64,000 nucleotides of DNA from Istiophorus platypterus (lineage: Eukaryota; Chordata; Actinopteri; Istiophoriformes; Istiophoridae). The stretch covers positions 5,772,109-5,836,108 of the forward strand of contig CM029119.1 in NCBI GenBank assembly GCA_016859345.1, in the 5' to 3' direction. Below, piece by piece: positions 48,801 through 61,100 of the stretch; within the stretch, counting starts at the first letter, position 1, and every line of letters starts with the position of its first letter. The notes beneath the pieces are model-generated. The model made no database searches and was not told where the DNA came from. It worked only from the letters and a program-made list of their open reading frames with translations. The position numbers and the translations under genes were made by a program.

Positions 48801-49909
48801 CATTTACAATGTGATCAAAATCATGGAATTAATAATAAAAAATTGGTGTTATTTTCAGTTAAAATGGGGTTAAATATTAGCCCAAATTTTCATTTTTGGC
48901 AGATATTTTTGTTCATGCACCTTATGATCTCCCAAGTGTTTGGTAGGGGTATGTATGAGATGGTATATTTTCTCTGTATATTTTGGCAATGTAAACTGTT
49001 GCTGCAACTGTTGCTGTTCAGCCCACCTACTTTCTCCTTTTTGTGTTTGAACAATGTAAAACATCTTTTTTCTATGATTTATCATTGTTCTGAATTAAAA
49101 GCGAACAAAATCATGTCACTTTAATTCCGCGACGATACGGGAAGTTAAAGGGGATAACGCCTTTGCTTTGCAAAGAAACAACAAAATCAAAAGAAACATA
49201 AAATGGATTTTACTGGAAACTATGACCCCATGCGTTGTCACACTTTGCTTTGTCTTACACGCATTTGGTGTAACTAGTGTTCGGTTCACATTTTACTGTA
49301 CTAAATGCGACTCCGCCTAAAATATTTCTCAGCCTAGAAAGTTGGATCAGCTGTATTTCAGAGGTACAGACAAGGCTTACATACAGTTTTCAGGAAATGG
49401 CGTCTGTGAGTAGAGTATATAGAGGTAAAACTTAAGCAAAATGAAAATAAGGGTGGATTATATTGTGTAATAGACTGACTGCAGCCAAAGCAGTGCAAAA
49501 ATAGAAACATAATGTGATCCACCGGTGTTACACAACTGGTTATGGGTAGGGGACTCTTGACATGTGGTATTAAGCTTTGTGAGGCTGCCACATCTAGGCA
49601 GCGTGTTTTGCTGCTGTTGAGTTTGACGTCAGAAGGAGAAGGAGGAGAGTTGGAGGATAGAGGAGAGAAAAAAAAACAAGACCTTGAATTTCACTGAGAC
49701 CCAGTTCCAATAGAGAAAATAATGACAGGATGGAAAGAGGTACTGCCTCTCAATTTCTCTCCTTCCTTCTTACTTTCGATCTCTGTCTTTGTCATGTATT
49801 TGTGTACATGATAATGCTGATACTGTATGTGCATGATTCTTTAAGTCATAATGTGTATGTTCTCCCCTGCATGTTCTAATAAATCATCTAATGCATGAAA
49901 AAATATCAA
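45801..49909. other. Unassigned sequence
   Basis: 4 kb in which I recognise no gene. The first several hundred bases may contain the eroded 5' LTR of the Gypsy element, but I could not define its edges. A plus-strand 114-codon frame (47245-47589) has no recognisable domain. Confidence 0.45.
47076..47099. repeat. (GATTA)n pentanucleotide repeat
   Basis: Four perfect GATTA units and one GATTT. Confidence 0.85.
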
Positions 49910-50300
49910 AGCTGCTTAAAGCTTCGATATTAAAGCTGCAGGAATCAAATTTTTACAATACAAACGACTACGTTTAATGTGAAGCGCGTCATTCATAATG
50001 ACAAAACCTAGATCATTTTAGCACTTTTAAGCTCATTGTTTTGGTTTTCCAGTTTTGTTGACTCTCACTGCCCTCCTCATCATCAGCCTTGTTTCTAGTA
50101 GCAGTGGTTGTAAGAGAAAATACCCCCTTAAACAGTTTTAGCTAGTGCTAGCTGCCTATCACTACACGGTAGGCAAAACGTTTACGATTAGATGGTGGAC
50201 TAGGTGGAACATTTAGCAGCTAAAGAGTAAGATATTACTTTCAGTTAGTTCAGAATAAAGCAGAGCTAAAAAGGAAGCGAATATATGTTACGTGACACCA
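49910..50300 (-). repeat. Dispersed repeat, family A copy 4 (opposite strand)
   Basis: On the minus strand it contains 'ttagctctgctttattctg', 'ctctttagctgctaaatgttcc' and, further on, 'aactggaaaaccaaaac'. The first two match copy 3 at 29.7 kb in the same order. It is the longest of the four copies and adds a flanking segment absent from the others. Confidence 0.6.
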
Positions 50301-53099
50301 GACAGATGTTAGCACTGTGTGTCTTCAAATAACGATGATAATAATGATGATTATTACATCTATTGATAAGGATTATTTAACATGGTGATGTTTTTTTTTT
50401 TTTGTTTGTTTTTTTTACAGTAAATACAAAGCAGAACTGAGAAAAACTGTAAATTTACTGAAATAATATGAAAACAAGGCAGGATGAGAATATTGTGTTA
50501 TATATATTAAGTAAAATCAACAGAGTTATATGCACATTAGAAAAAGGGCTGGTTAAATTAGATATCTGTTTCATATGTATGTGTATGGTAACGAGCAGGA
50601 GTATTACTGTGGGACAATCAAAAGAACTTGGTGCATTTTAGAAGGAAGCTGAAGGATTAAGTTCCTTCGTCTTCCTTCTGTGCCCCTCTTCCTTCGAGCA
50701 CTCAACAGTCCTCCTTTCAAAACTCACTTGACCTCACTGGACCTAACTGTCCTCTGCATTCGCATGTGTATAAACACAGGCGTTGTCGCCCTGCTTATCC
50801 TCTCATCGTTTACATAGGCTCTGTAAGACTGCGCGAGCTGCAGAAACGGCGAGTTCCTAGCCTGTGAAGTCATATGGACATTGAGATTACAGGCCCCCAT
50901 TGGCTAATAGCTAATATCACACACAGTTTGAGTTTAGGATTGACCTCCTCACTTTTCTATGCTTTTTTTGTTTGATAAAGGCAAAAAGAAAAGAATAGGG
51001 GAAAGGCTGCTTATAGAGAAAGCACAGAAAGGCCATCCAAAGCATCTCCATCACAATGTTTATATTTTCTTTGGTCTTAAACATACCACTTTTATTCCAT
51101 GATGTGGAACTGAGAGGTTTTAATTTTTAATTTACTCTTATTGGCTTCCCCTCACCCTCTCTCTACTCTCCTCTCGTTCTGCCCAGAGCCATTATAGTTG
51201 ATGAAACTGTACTTATTACACAACCCGAACCAACCCGGACACCCCCACCTTGCAGGAAGACATATTTGTCCATCATGAAAAAGACATTAATAACTAAGCT
51301 TTCCCAATGCTGCATATTTATCTTAGCCTTTTCCTAGTATGCAAGCAAAACAAACATGCCCCCGTGGTCGATTGGACGGCGCAAAATGGTGAATGCAACC
51401 TTGGGTATGTTCGATATGCGAGTGGTTTGTTTTGAGTCTCAAGATTGGAAAGTGCTTGAATAAAAGTCTGCCATAGTGACTTGACAGACTCCTTACCGGC
51501 AGTGTTGTCAAGTTTTTTTTGGAGTGAAACAAAGTTTTTTTTAATCTCCCACATATTTTTAATGAAGTCAGTCTAAAGGCTCTTAAAGGTTACTGGTTTG
51601 GTTCAGTATGATTAAGCAGTATGACCTGCAATAATAAATTATTTTTCCATGGCAGTGCTAGTGTTAGTGATGCTAAGGCTCTATGTGGCGAACGGGAGAC
51701 TCAGAGAGAGGGGTTTACCTCTGTGAGGTCTAGGCATTGTTCCAGTCATCACGCTGGCATCAAATTTGAGTATTTTTTTTTAATTATCTTCATCATTTAA
51801 TTTGTGCAATTAAAAAAAACAAAACAAAATTGTCATTTTTGAGCAAGCAATAATTTGTAATCTTGTGAAGTGGGCAGAAGTAAGTTGTATTTGGTTTACT
51901 GCGGAGGAAAAAGGCCTTTTATTCTCAAAAACGTTGAAAAAATACACATTTTTCTGTCATGACTTGAATGATCAAATGCACCCAACAAATTCCTGAAGCC
52001 TGAACGATAAAACACTAAAGGCCAGCATTGAAAAACAAGGAATGGCATCCAACCTTTCTCTTCTGAGTCCCTCTGTCAAGCTCTGCCCACTAGAGATCTA
52101 GACCCACACTTATCAGACTCCTAAAATGACATTTTGAACTTTGGATGTCTGCTGGACTCTTTCATCTACATATGATGATACATGTGATCACTTGAGAGTT
52201 GCTCTGAAATGCTACTCCTACATTTTGCTGCAAGTAGGAGTAAGTCACTTCATAAAAGTGTTTCTTTGCTTTCACTCAGTGAAGATATTGTTCTTTCGTA
52301 ATTCTTATGTGTAATTCCAGAAATCAGATAAAAACAAAACCGCAGCTATACAGTATCTTCTATTCGACTTTCCATTATACAGATGACACTTTAAAATTAT
52401 TACTTCAGACACTTAGTTTCTTTGCCAAGCTCAGAAAAAGAAGCACTTGGAAGTGAGGAGAAAGAGGAGGTTATGTGGCCCATGTTCAGTCTCTCTTGGC
52501 AGCATCTGGAGGTTGCTTGATGTCTCCCCTGATCCTTATTCTTCTAATATATTTGCAATCGATATTGGATTTCAATTTCTCTTAGCTCTGCACAAATGAT
52601 ATCTACTGCATGTCTGTCTTTCTTTGGGGAGGGATTGCTTTGTTGTTTTTCTTTCCAAGGTCTCCTCCTATTTTTTAGTTCTTCCAATTCTTGATTTTTC
52701 TTACATGATCTGCAGAATACAGCAACTTTACTCCGTATGATCTACATAGATGAAAACGAACTCATAGTCTGTTTTTCCCCTTTCTTGGTGAGCAAGGGGA
52801 CGCACTAAATATATAATCAGTGATATCGACTACTGTTGATGTTGCTGCAACATTGATGCACTGGCCTAAACATTTTGAGAGTATCCACAAAGAATGTACA
52901 TTACATAAAATATTCTGTTGAAGCTAAGGGTAATATTTGGATTATCAAAGAGAATCTTAAAGAATCTGCATTATATGATCCCTCACTGTTGTTTGAGTAG
53001 AGAAACAGACCCATCAGATGATTAATTTTCTCTCATCGCTAGTGATCAATAAAATGACAATTGATCCAAGCTCAAAATGTTTTTTCCACTCTGTCTCAG
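50301..53099. other. Unassigned sequence
   Basis: No gene recognised. T-runs occur near 50392-50413. A 78-codon minus-strand frame at 51318-51554 has no recognisable domain. Confidence 0.5.
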
Positions 53100-53285
53100 T
53101 GAGAGTCTTTAAGGGAATGGAGAACATTTTGCATGTTCTGTGCCCAGCCAGACGTTCTCTGCTTTTCTGGGATTCAAACTGGCAACCCTCTGGTGACAAG
53201 CTTCTCCCTCCATGTCTCCAACATGCCGTTGCCTCATATTTTCATTTGGTGGGTGATAGTCCACCAAAGCTGTGGTGCTAGGAGG
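53100..53285 (-). repeat. Possible tRNA-like SINE remnant
   Basis: On the minus strand 'gggttgccagtttgaatccc' (53190-53171) resembles a B-box with its preceding arm, as in several fish SINEs. The A-box is unclear. Confidence 0.3.
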
Positions 53286-53463
53286 TTGGAATACTAACGT
53301 ATCATTACTGGTCCTTTGGGAGAGACTTGAAAAGATTAATGATCGTTTCAGTCAATATAGGGAGTTATGGCTGCTGGCGTTGTCTTGGTAACAAGCTAAA
53401 GTTCAGCGTAGGTGGGTAAACATTGTGGTCAGTGTTTTGGATATGTGCAACAAGGATCCCATG

Positions 53464-53512
53464 GTGTGTGTGTGTGTATATGTGTATGTGTGTTTGTGTG
53501 TGTGTACGTGTG

Positions 53513-53570
<58 letters not shown>
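53464..53570. repeat. (TG)n microsatellite, array 1
   Basis: An interrupted part with TA and CG steps is followed by about 24 pure TG units from 53519. Confidence 0.95.
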
Positions 53571-53711
53571 TAAGTAATTTGTAATTGTTGAGCACATACA
53601 CGTGTAGAATGGTAAAGCCTTTTTCTGTTATTTTTTTTGTGCATTTGCACAAGGATATTTATGTTTTTGCATTCAATATACATTTTGCAACTCTAATGCT
53701 AATGCTTGTGC

Positions 53712-53719
53712 ATGTGTGT

Positions 53720-53792
<73 letters not shown>

Positions 53793-53808
53793 TGTGTGTG
53801 TGTGTATA
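53712..53808. repeat. (TG)n microsatellite, array 2
   Basis: Nearly pure TG with two TATG interruptions. It lies 140 bases from array 1 in the same orientation. Confidence 0.95.
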
Positions 53809-56800
53809 TGGACTCCTGGTTTTCCTCTCCCCCCAGACCCTCCAGTGTTCTGGTCAGATAATAATTTCCCTACAACTCCCCAGCTGGAGTCTCATTTATC
53901 TTAAGGAAATTACAACGAAAGACATTTCACCTGGTAACATGTGATCTGACATAACAGGCATAGTAAGTCTCCCACACAGGATGCAGAAAATGAAAAAATC
54001 TAAATAAGTTGCATAGTTTATAAATGAATCATGGAGCTGTGACATTGCTTGCAACATTTTTAACACAAAAGCAGAAATGTAAACTTCTTAATGTGCAGTA
54101 CAGTGTGAGTAGACTGCTCTGCGATAGTCTCAAATACCTTATGCATTTATTTTGTACATGCAGATAACTGATTGTCAGTGTTAAGTAAATTCTCAAAAAC
54201 ATAATTGTGCTTAACTTGTTGCATTGTCCTCCGAGCCAAATTTGTACCACGAGGTGTTTATGAAACTGTTGTGTTATTAATATGACAACAGTCCATAAAG
54301 TTTTTTAGAAAAGTAAACGCTTTGCCTTTCATCTTGGCTGCAAATGTTAACGATTTCCTAAGGCAAATATTTATTTAATTTTTTTTTTTTACTGGGGTAC
54401 TGTTTATTTAGCTGATTATTGATGATTCATTGTGTTGCATACCTTTTACTCTCGCACTCACACAGGTGTTTTCGCTTAACTTGACTGAATCTTCTCAGGA
54501 CAGGCTTAGGTTGGGCAGAGCTATCCTGGAAGTTATGTGAGGCCACCAATCTTAACAATCCAAAAAGAGTGATTGAGTGTAAGTGTAATTCATGAATTTG
54601 TGCTATATTTTTGAATTCTTCAATCCTTGCTGAATGCTTTTTACAGTTTGCTTTGAGGCGGAGATACACATTCGGACTGTTGAGCCGATTATATGATTGG
54701 TGCGCGAACACTGATTCTTCTTATTATTGGGTCAGTTGGTGTCGACGGTTGGCAGATAAAATTATGTTGTGTGCGATATGTAAGGTTCTAATTTTCGGAT
54801 CCAGTAGCTGCCAGGTGCTGTCATAAAGATTTTATTTTATTTGTGACTGAGACCGGTGACCATCCCCTGAGTGTCGCTCGAGGGACACGTACCAGTAAAT
54901 AAACACCTTTACATAACCTGAAGTTAACTTTGTTTTACAAAGTTCACCCACCTCCAGTTCCCCCTCTGAGCGATACAATTGTACATTCCTCTATATCAAG
55001 GATCTTATTCAGAACCTGAGTTTTTTGGCCTTATCCATGCAAATGTCACTGTTTGTTTCGGTATAAGAACACTTGGCAGCTGGCGCTCTGTGGGATTTGT
55101 GGGAATGTTTACCACCAAACCTCCAGTTGTTACTGAGCAATGTTCAATATGTTGTCTAGTGCATTTAGACAACAGAGGATTTTTGATGAGCTCCTCCTTC
55201 CTGACTATCAAAGACTGAAAAAATGTGATGGAAGTTGATGGAAACAATATTTATGTGTGGTTTGTCCAGTTTTTGTAGGCTTCAGCTAGTCACAAGCTTT
55301 GTTGCAAACTTTAGCAGCATGCTGAGAACTCATGGAGGGACATGTCAAGTAGCAAGTATATATTTACTTACAATACAACAGGACCTTACACACAGTAGCT
55401 AAAAATATATAATATAATGAAAATATATAGAAATATATGTGAAAATATATTTCATATTTATTAAAGTTTTATTTTGTTATTTTGTTATATTAAACATTTA
55501 ATAATTGATATCAATTTATAAACATTAATAGAATATATAAGAATTAAGCTTCAGGTTTTCCAGCTGTAATGTGTGGTGTAGAAGTTGCAGTAGCATAAAG
55601 TGGAATTGCAGTACACCGCAAAACTATACTTCAACCCAGCGCTTTCATCTTTGTGTACTTACTACAAAGGTACAATGCAGTAGGACAGATACATAAATAG
55701 GTTTAAAGATGGTTAAGAAAGAGTAAAGAGATATTTCTTTAGTAAAAAATAAACTACAAAATGTCTAACTTACATTATTGTCAGCAATTTCCAAAATTTA
55801 CTCGACCACTATTTTCTGTCAGGGAGACAATATGAGATTTTAATTGTCTGGTAATTTGCAGGCAGGGATGGTTTTGAGACAGTTTTGTGATTCTCACATC
55901 TGAGATTTGAGCCAGTTGTCAAATTTACATGATCCATTTTTGCTAATGGCTGGCTTTTTTGAAATTTTATTTTATTTTTCCAACAGCTCATGAATGCAGT
56001 GCTTCTTAGCAGCCAACTTGTCCTTGAATGCACCAGAGTTTTTCAAAATGGCCCAAGCTTCCCACTTAATTAAAGTTTGACAAAAAGCTAAAGGCTGCTG
56101 TTCACAGTTTTTACTGTGATGGATGACTTAGCAAGCAAGTTTAAATCTCTGCATGTTGACTTTGTTTAATACCTGTTGAAGCAACTACTTACAGATGAGA
56201 GCTTTGGAGAAGAGCTGCAGGAGTTTGCGCCGGTTCAGAGTTGGCCCCTTTAACTTCTCCCTTCCTGTGACATGACACAATCAGAACAGTCAGAGCTATT
56301 AAGGCTAATGTCCCTGTTCTAGAAATGAAAAGCTCTCAAACCAGCACTGCTTTACATTGCATTATGCCTCCTTTAAATGACACGCTTTATGAAGAAGTCT
56401 AGCAAAAAATCTTAAGGTTGCTTTGCCACCTTTATGGTCTTGTCTTTTTCAGCCCTGATAATATTGATTTTTACATTTTCATAATCGTATGTTATTAAAG
56501 AAAGACCCCCCCCCTTAATTATTGATTGGTCACCTGTCTAGGAAAAAAAAAGAAAAAGAAAATGAGCACCTCCATATGTTAACTCTCGTTTTCTGCCATT
56601 GCTGCTCCCTTGGTTTTTTCATGTTACTTCACGTTGCATTTTTGGTTGAATCATTTCATCATTTCAATCTTTACAGTTGTGTCTAGAAGTGACAGGCAGT
56701 GATCTGTAAATATACATTATTTCAGGGGTATTTCAGCATGTTATAATTGCACTTTGAGACCCACCTGTTACAGGACTGCACCATCCTGGCATGGCTAATT

Positions 56801-58033
56801 CCTCCTAAATAGAGGAAACTGTGTGTTTTTTCCCTTGAGGGATGAAAAACGTCCTTGAAAAAACACTATGTTGCCAATATTCTCAGCTGAGTCCAAGTTA
56901 AATCTCAGTTGAGCCCTTCATTTGTTGTTGGAAATATCACTAATAGACTATGAGGACACACAGACAACGCCAAAGAGTGGCAAATGGACTGGAAAAAACT
57001 ACATTTTTCAGTGCGTGGATGGATGAAATAAATATGTATTTTTAAATCATTTTTGATTGCTGTAATATAAAAAAAATTACTGATGTTGCTTTATGCCTCA
57101 CAGCGACAGGTCTGTCTGCACGTACACCCATTTACACCTTTCAGAGAGAGCAGAGATGAAAATAAGAGGAGCAGGAGAGAAAAGTAGCAAATGATTGAGT
57201 CAAGAAACTTAATAATTGTTAATAGATGTTAAAAGTATACTAAATATAGTGAGAAGAAAGGGAGATGATAGAATGAGAAAACAAATCATAAAAAATAAGA
57301 GGTGATTGATGAAAACCATGCTTGAGAATTTCTTTCTATCTCTCAGAGTCTTGCTCTTTCTTTTTTTCCCCTCCGGTTCCCTCCCTCTTCTCTGCACGGT
57401 GCCATCATAAACAGAGCTAACGCTAACAGAGTAGCCCCGAAGCTGGCCTGCAGGGTCTGCCACCATGGCAACACGGCCAAACACACAGCCCTGACAAAAC
57501 CACTAATACATAGCAGAGGAGGTTTTTCAGCTGCCGGGCCACAGTGCATGCACATACACACGTGCAGGCTTTACTCGTGCTCGCACACCCACACACGAAA
57601 CTAACACTCACACATTCTTGGGTCGGTCTGTCAAGCAGACAATAGAGAGACAGAGGAAGAGAGCAAGTGACAGAATATAATGATGGAATGCAGCATGTGT
57701 GTGTTTGTGGGTGTGAAACGAAAAGAGAGAGTGAGAGAGAGGGAAAACATCTGCATTTCAACACATGTACACGCACACGTGTTGCGCGTGTACACAGTAT
57801 GTTCCAAAACTTGCCGAGAGAAAGCGCCTGTGCCTTTTCTTTCTTGTGGACAGTGTGTCCATATGTGCATCTGTTTGTGTCTGCGTGTGTTTATCTGTGT
57901 GTGTGCCCATGTGGTTCCATTTAACCCTTTCCCTTTGAGTGTGACACCATTTAACCTGTGGGCCGCTGCAGTGAGACTCTAGTTAACACCACATTTCCTG
58001 TTCACTCAGCTGCATCTGGATGCAAATGGAAAC
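53809..58033. other. Unassigned sequence
   Basis: AT-rich stretches (55390-55560), C-run at 56507-56514. The part 57340-57560 is less AT-rich and has a hydrophobic minus-strand frame discussed under findings. No gene called. Confidence 0.45.
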
Positions 58034-58047
58034 ATACACACACACGC

Positions 58048-58102
<55 letters not shown>
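58034..58102. repeat. (CA)n microsatellite
   Basis: About 34 CA units with one early CG/AA interruption. Confidence 0.95.
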
Positions 58103-58103
<1 letters not shown>

Positions 58104-61100
58104 TAAATCAATCAGCGCTATTACCGTTAACTCAGGTGCATCTGAAAATGCAAATGCAAACACAATGAGCCTGCCAATAACATACTCACACCGATTTATG
58201 TATGCCACTCAAATTGCATGTTTTTCTTTTGTTCTTCTGTATTTCAGTGTGAGTGTGTTTTTGTTTTCTTCATCACCTCACACCACTGACAGTCATGAGG
58301 GGGCCTGGTGTTTGAGCTGTCAACGTGAGGCATATCTATCACCACCGCATCAATGAAAGCTTGCCACGTTTTAACCCAGGCCCCTCCTCCCTCGTCCACT
58401 TTTCCATTTTATCATGCCTCTGCCCCACCTTGTCAAGTGACGGCAGAAAAGTATTTCAATAAGTCGCTCTTTGCACCAATCTGTCACCATGTTAGCTCGC
58501 GCATCGCTGTGGTCGTGGGACTGATGTCATGGATCTCGTTGTCTGTCTTCGCAATCAGTGTCCGTTGGCATTTGACCAAGATTTATCATTGTTATGATGA
58601 TGTGTTATGATGATGCAAGTTTTTGATCAGGTTGCTGCTGATGATAGCAAAGAAAAATATAAAGATGCCTTTATAGAGGGGCTCTTAATCACCAGTAGGG
58701 GATAGATGTTGGACGTACTGCAGCAACTCCCAGACAGGGATTTTTAAAGATTTTGTTCAAGAATTAATACAGGTTTTGGTTTCTGTTGTCTCTCACTATG
58801 GAGTAATTTGTACAGGGGGGAAAAAGGCCTGACTCTGATGCAGTGTGAGGCGTCAAATATTACAATCCCACTTATTTCCACTGTATTGAAGATCATCAAA
58901 GTGCAGGCGATTGTATCGTTTAAACTATTTCCAGTCAACAACCAAGAGCATTGTTTACCACCTCCCCCAATGTTCCAACTGCTGCTGTCCAACATAAAGC
59001 GCTTGTTTAGTGGCTTTTGCAGCATCACTTGTGTGTACTCATTGATCACTCCAAACAGGCTTGGAGGCTGGGACGGACAGAGTTACAGCTTGTAAAGTTA
59101 TGTTTTTGAGTGTGTTTGGCTGTCGGCTTGAGTATATTACCAGTGTTCGACTGGGAACATTAGCTGGCGAAATGCAGATGGAGAGGAAGAGGAAAATAGA
59201 GAAGAAGGGGTAGAGGATGGGATGGGTGGATAAAGGGTTGTATGGGACAGATCAGGCAAAGGGGGATGGTTGAAAAAGTTTAACAGTCTGACAAATAGTT
59301 TATCATAGTCTTTACATAGGCATAGTGGTGCTTTGAGCTGAGTGCTATGCTCACACTGTTGCTGTTGTTTCGTAGGTATAACACTTGCCACTTTGCCATC
59401 TTAGTTTAGCGTGTCAGCATTCTGACATTAGCAACAGTACGACTGAAGCTAAAGGGGTCGTCATTAGCTTAGTCTTAAACAAAAAATACTGGACAAATTA
59501 GGATTTTGACTTAAAGATGAAACTAATCTAAACCACAAATGTCAACCAGTACCGGTAAAGGAAAAGCCAGGGGATCACCAAAGAGTTGAAGATTCATCCT
59601 CTGGGGACCATTAATGTTTGTATAAAAACAATTAGGCGATCCATCTAATAGTTGTAATGATATTTTGGTTTAGAACAAAGAAGTGGTGGGACGGACCTAG
59701 GGCCATTAGCATGCATGACTCCGAATATAATTACATGTATTAGTTGTATATTACCACCATATGGTCGACATCTTTCAGCTGGGTAAACAACTTTGTCTGC
59801 TACGGTTCTGGCCTGGTTCTTCAGCAGAATGTCTGGTGTTTTTATCACTATGCGATATGAAGGGCATTCCAAGGACATGCTGTAATACACTGCTGGTTCA
59901 GAGAGCAGCAGGGTTCGAGGTGTGGGACATCCTCAGTATGCCAAATGTAGGCAGCATGAGTGCTCGCCAAGTTGGTGGATGGACAGAAAAGAAGGAAAAG
60001 CGAAGAATATCTGCTCTACTTGATGCAGAGTGAGCCGCCCACTCGAGCTGAAAATGTTAGTTTCAGTGAGAAGAATTCAAGCAAACAAATGAAATGTTGG
60101 GAATTCTTGTAAATACTTTGAGTTTACCTGGGGTCATGATTTTTTTCCTATGTTCCATCTATTATATTCGCACTAGTTCTAGAGCGTTAACTACATTCTT
60201 GCAAGATCAATAGAAGAGCCTGCCCTTTGAAGACACTTGAGCAATATGCTCACATTATGTAATATGTTATTTTTTCTGTCCTGTGGTTGTTGAACATTGA
60301 AAGATCCCAAAGCTGCAGGTACAAACGGTTGTATATCTGGCCAGTTCGACAAGGCCCATTGAAGGTAATCTGAAATCGCTGCGCATGATGATTTATTGAA
60401 GTTAGTCGTGGCACTAAGTGAGACATCGAGGCAGTAAAAGTCACAGAGCTTGAGAAAAGTTAATGGATGTGCTCGGAAATAATTGTGACCCTCTTTGCAT
60501 TTCCAATTGGTTTTATGTCTTTCATTAACGTCAAGTATGAAAAAAAAATTCCGAACGGAAACTGCATTTTAAGAATCAAATCTTTCGACACCGTGAATAA
60601 CTCAGCCCAGCTACACTTCAAGTGCAATTCTTGTTGACGTCAGCTGTAATTCTGTTATTGCTGCGATGAAGTATTTTGGCGGATCACTTCTTTAAGAAAA
60701 CAACTGGGATTTAGTGAGAAGTTCTTGGAGGAAAGAGAATGAGAGCTTTTCTAAAGGTCCTCCAAGAAAAGCCCCCCCCCCTCATTGTCTATTTCTGTCT
60801 GTTTTTTCCCTCATACATTTCATTCCCATTGATTTTACATTCTTCACTTTTCAGCATCTCTGTCTCCAATAGTCGTCCTTGTTTTTTTTCTGCATTTTCT
60901 TTCGATCTGAAGTTACAGTGGGTTTTAAAATATGTGTTTATGGTCTCTGCAATGCACAGTGTAGACTAAATAAGCATCTCAACACTCATCTGAGTGCTTT
61001 CATGACAGACTGACAGCCTGTCACACTATCACCAGAGGTCAAAGTTGAATCCACAAACTCCTCTCTGCAACCGTGAGAGGCAAGGCCACAGCTTCCAGCG

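Noticed and set aside
53365..53944. Thr/His- and Cys/Val-rich open frames on both strands
   Set aside because: Produced by TG arrays; no non-repeat coding part.
54640..54910. Possible solo LTR (slightly CpG-richer, AATAAA near 54896)
   Set aside because: I could not find TG...CA edges or a flanking duplication.
55590..55680. Possible common fish repeat around 'agcataaagtggaattgcagtac'
   Set aside because: Resemblance too short and weak to support a call.
57958..58356. 132-codon plus-strand frame
   Set aside because: Its first half is the CA repeat and the rest has no recognisable domain.
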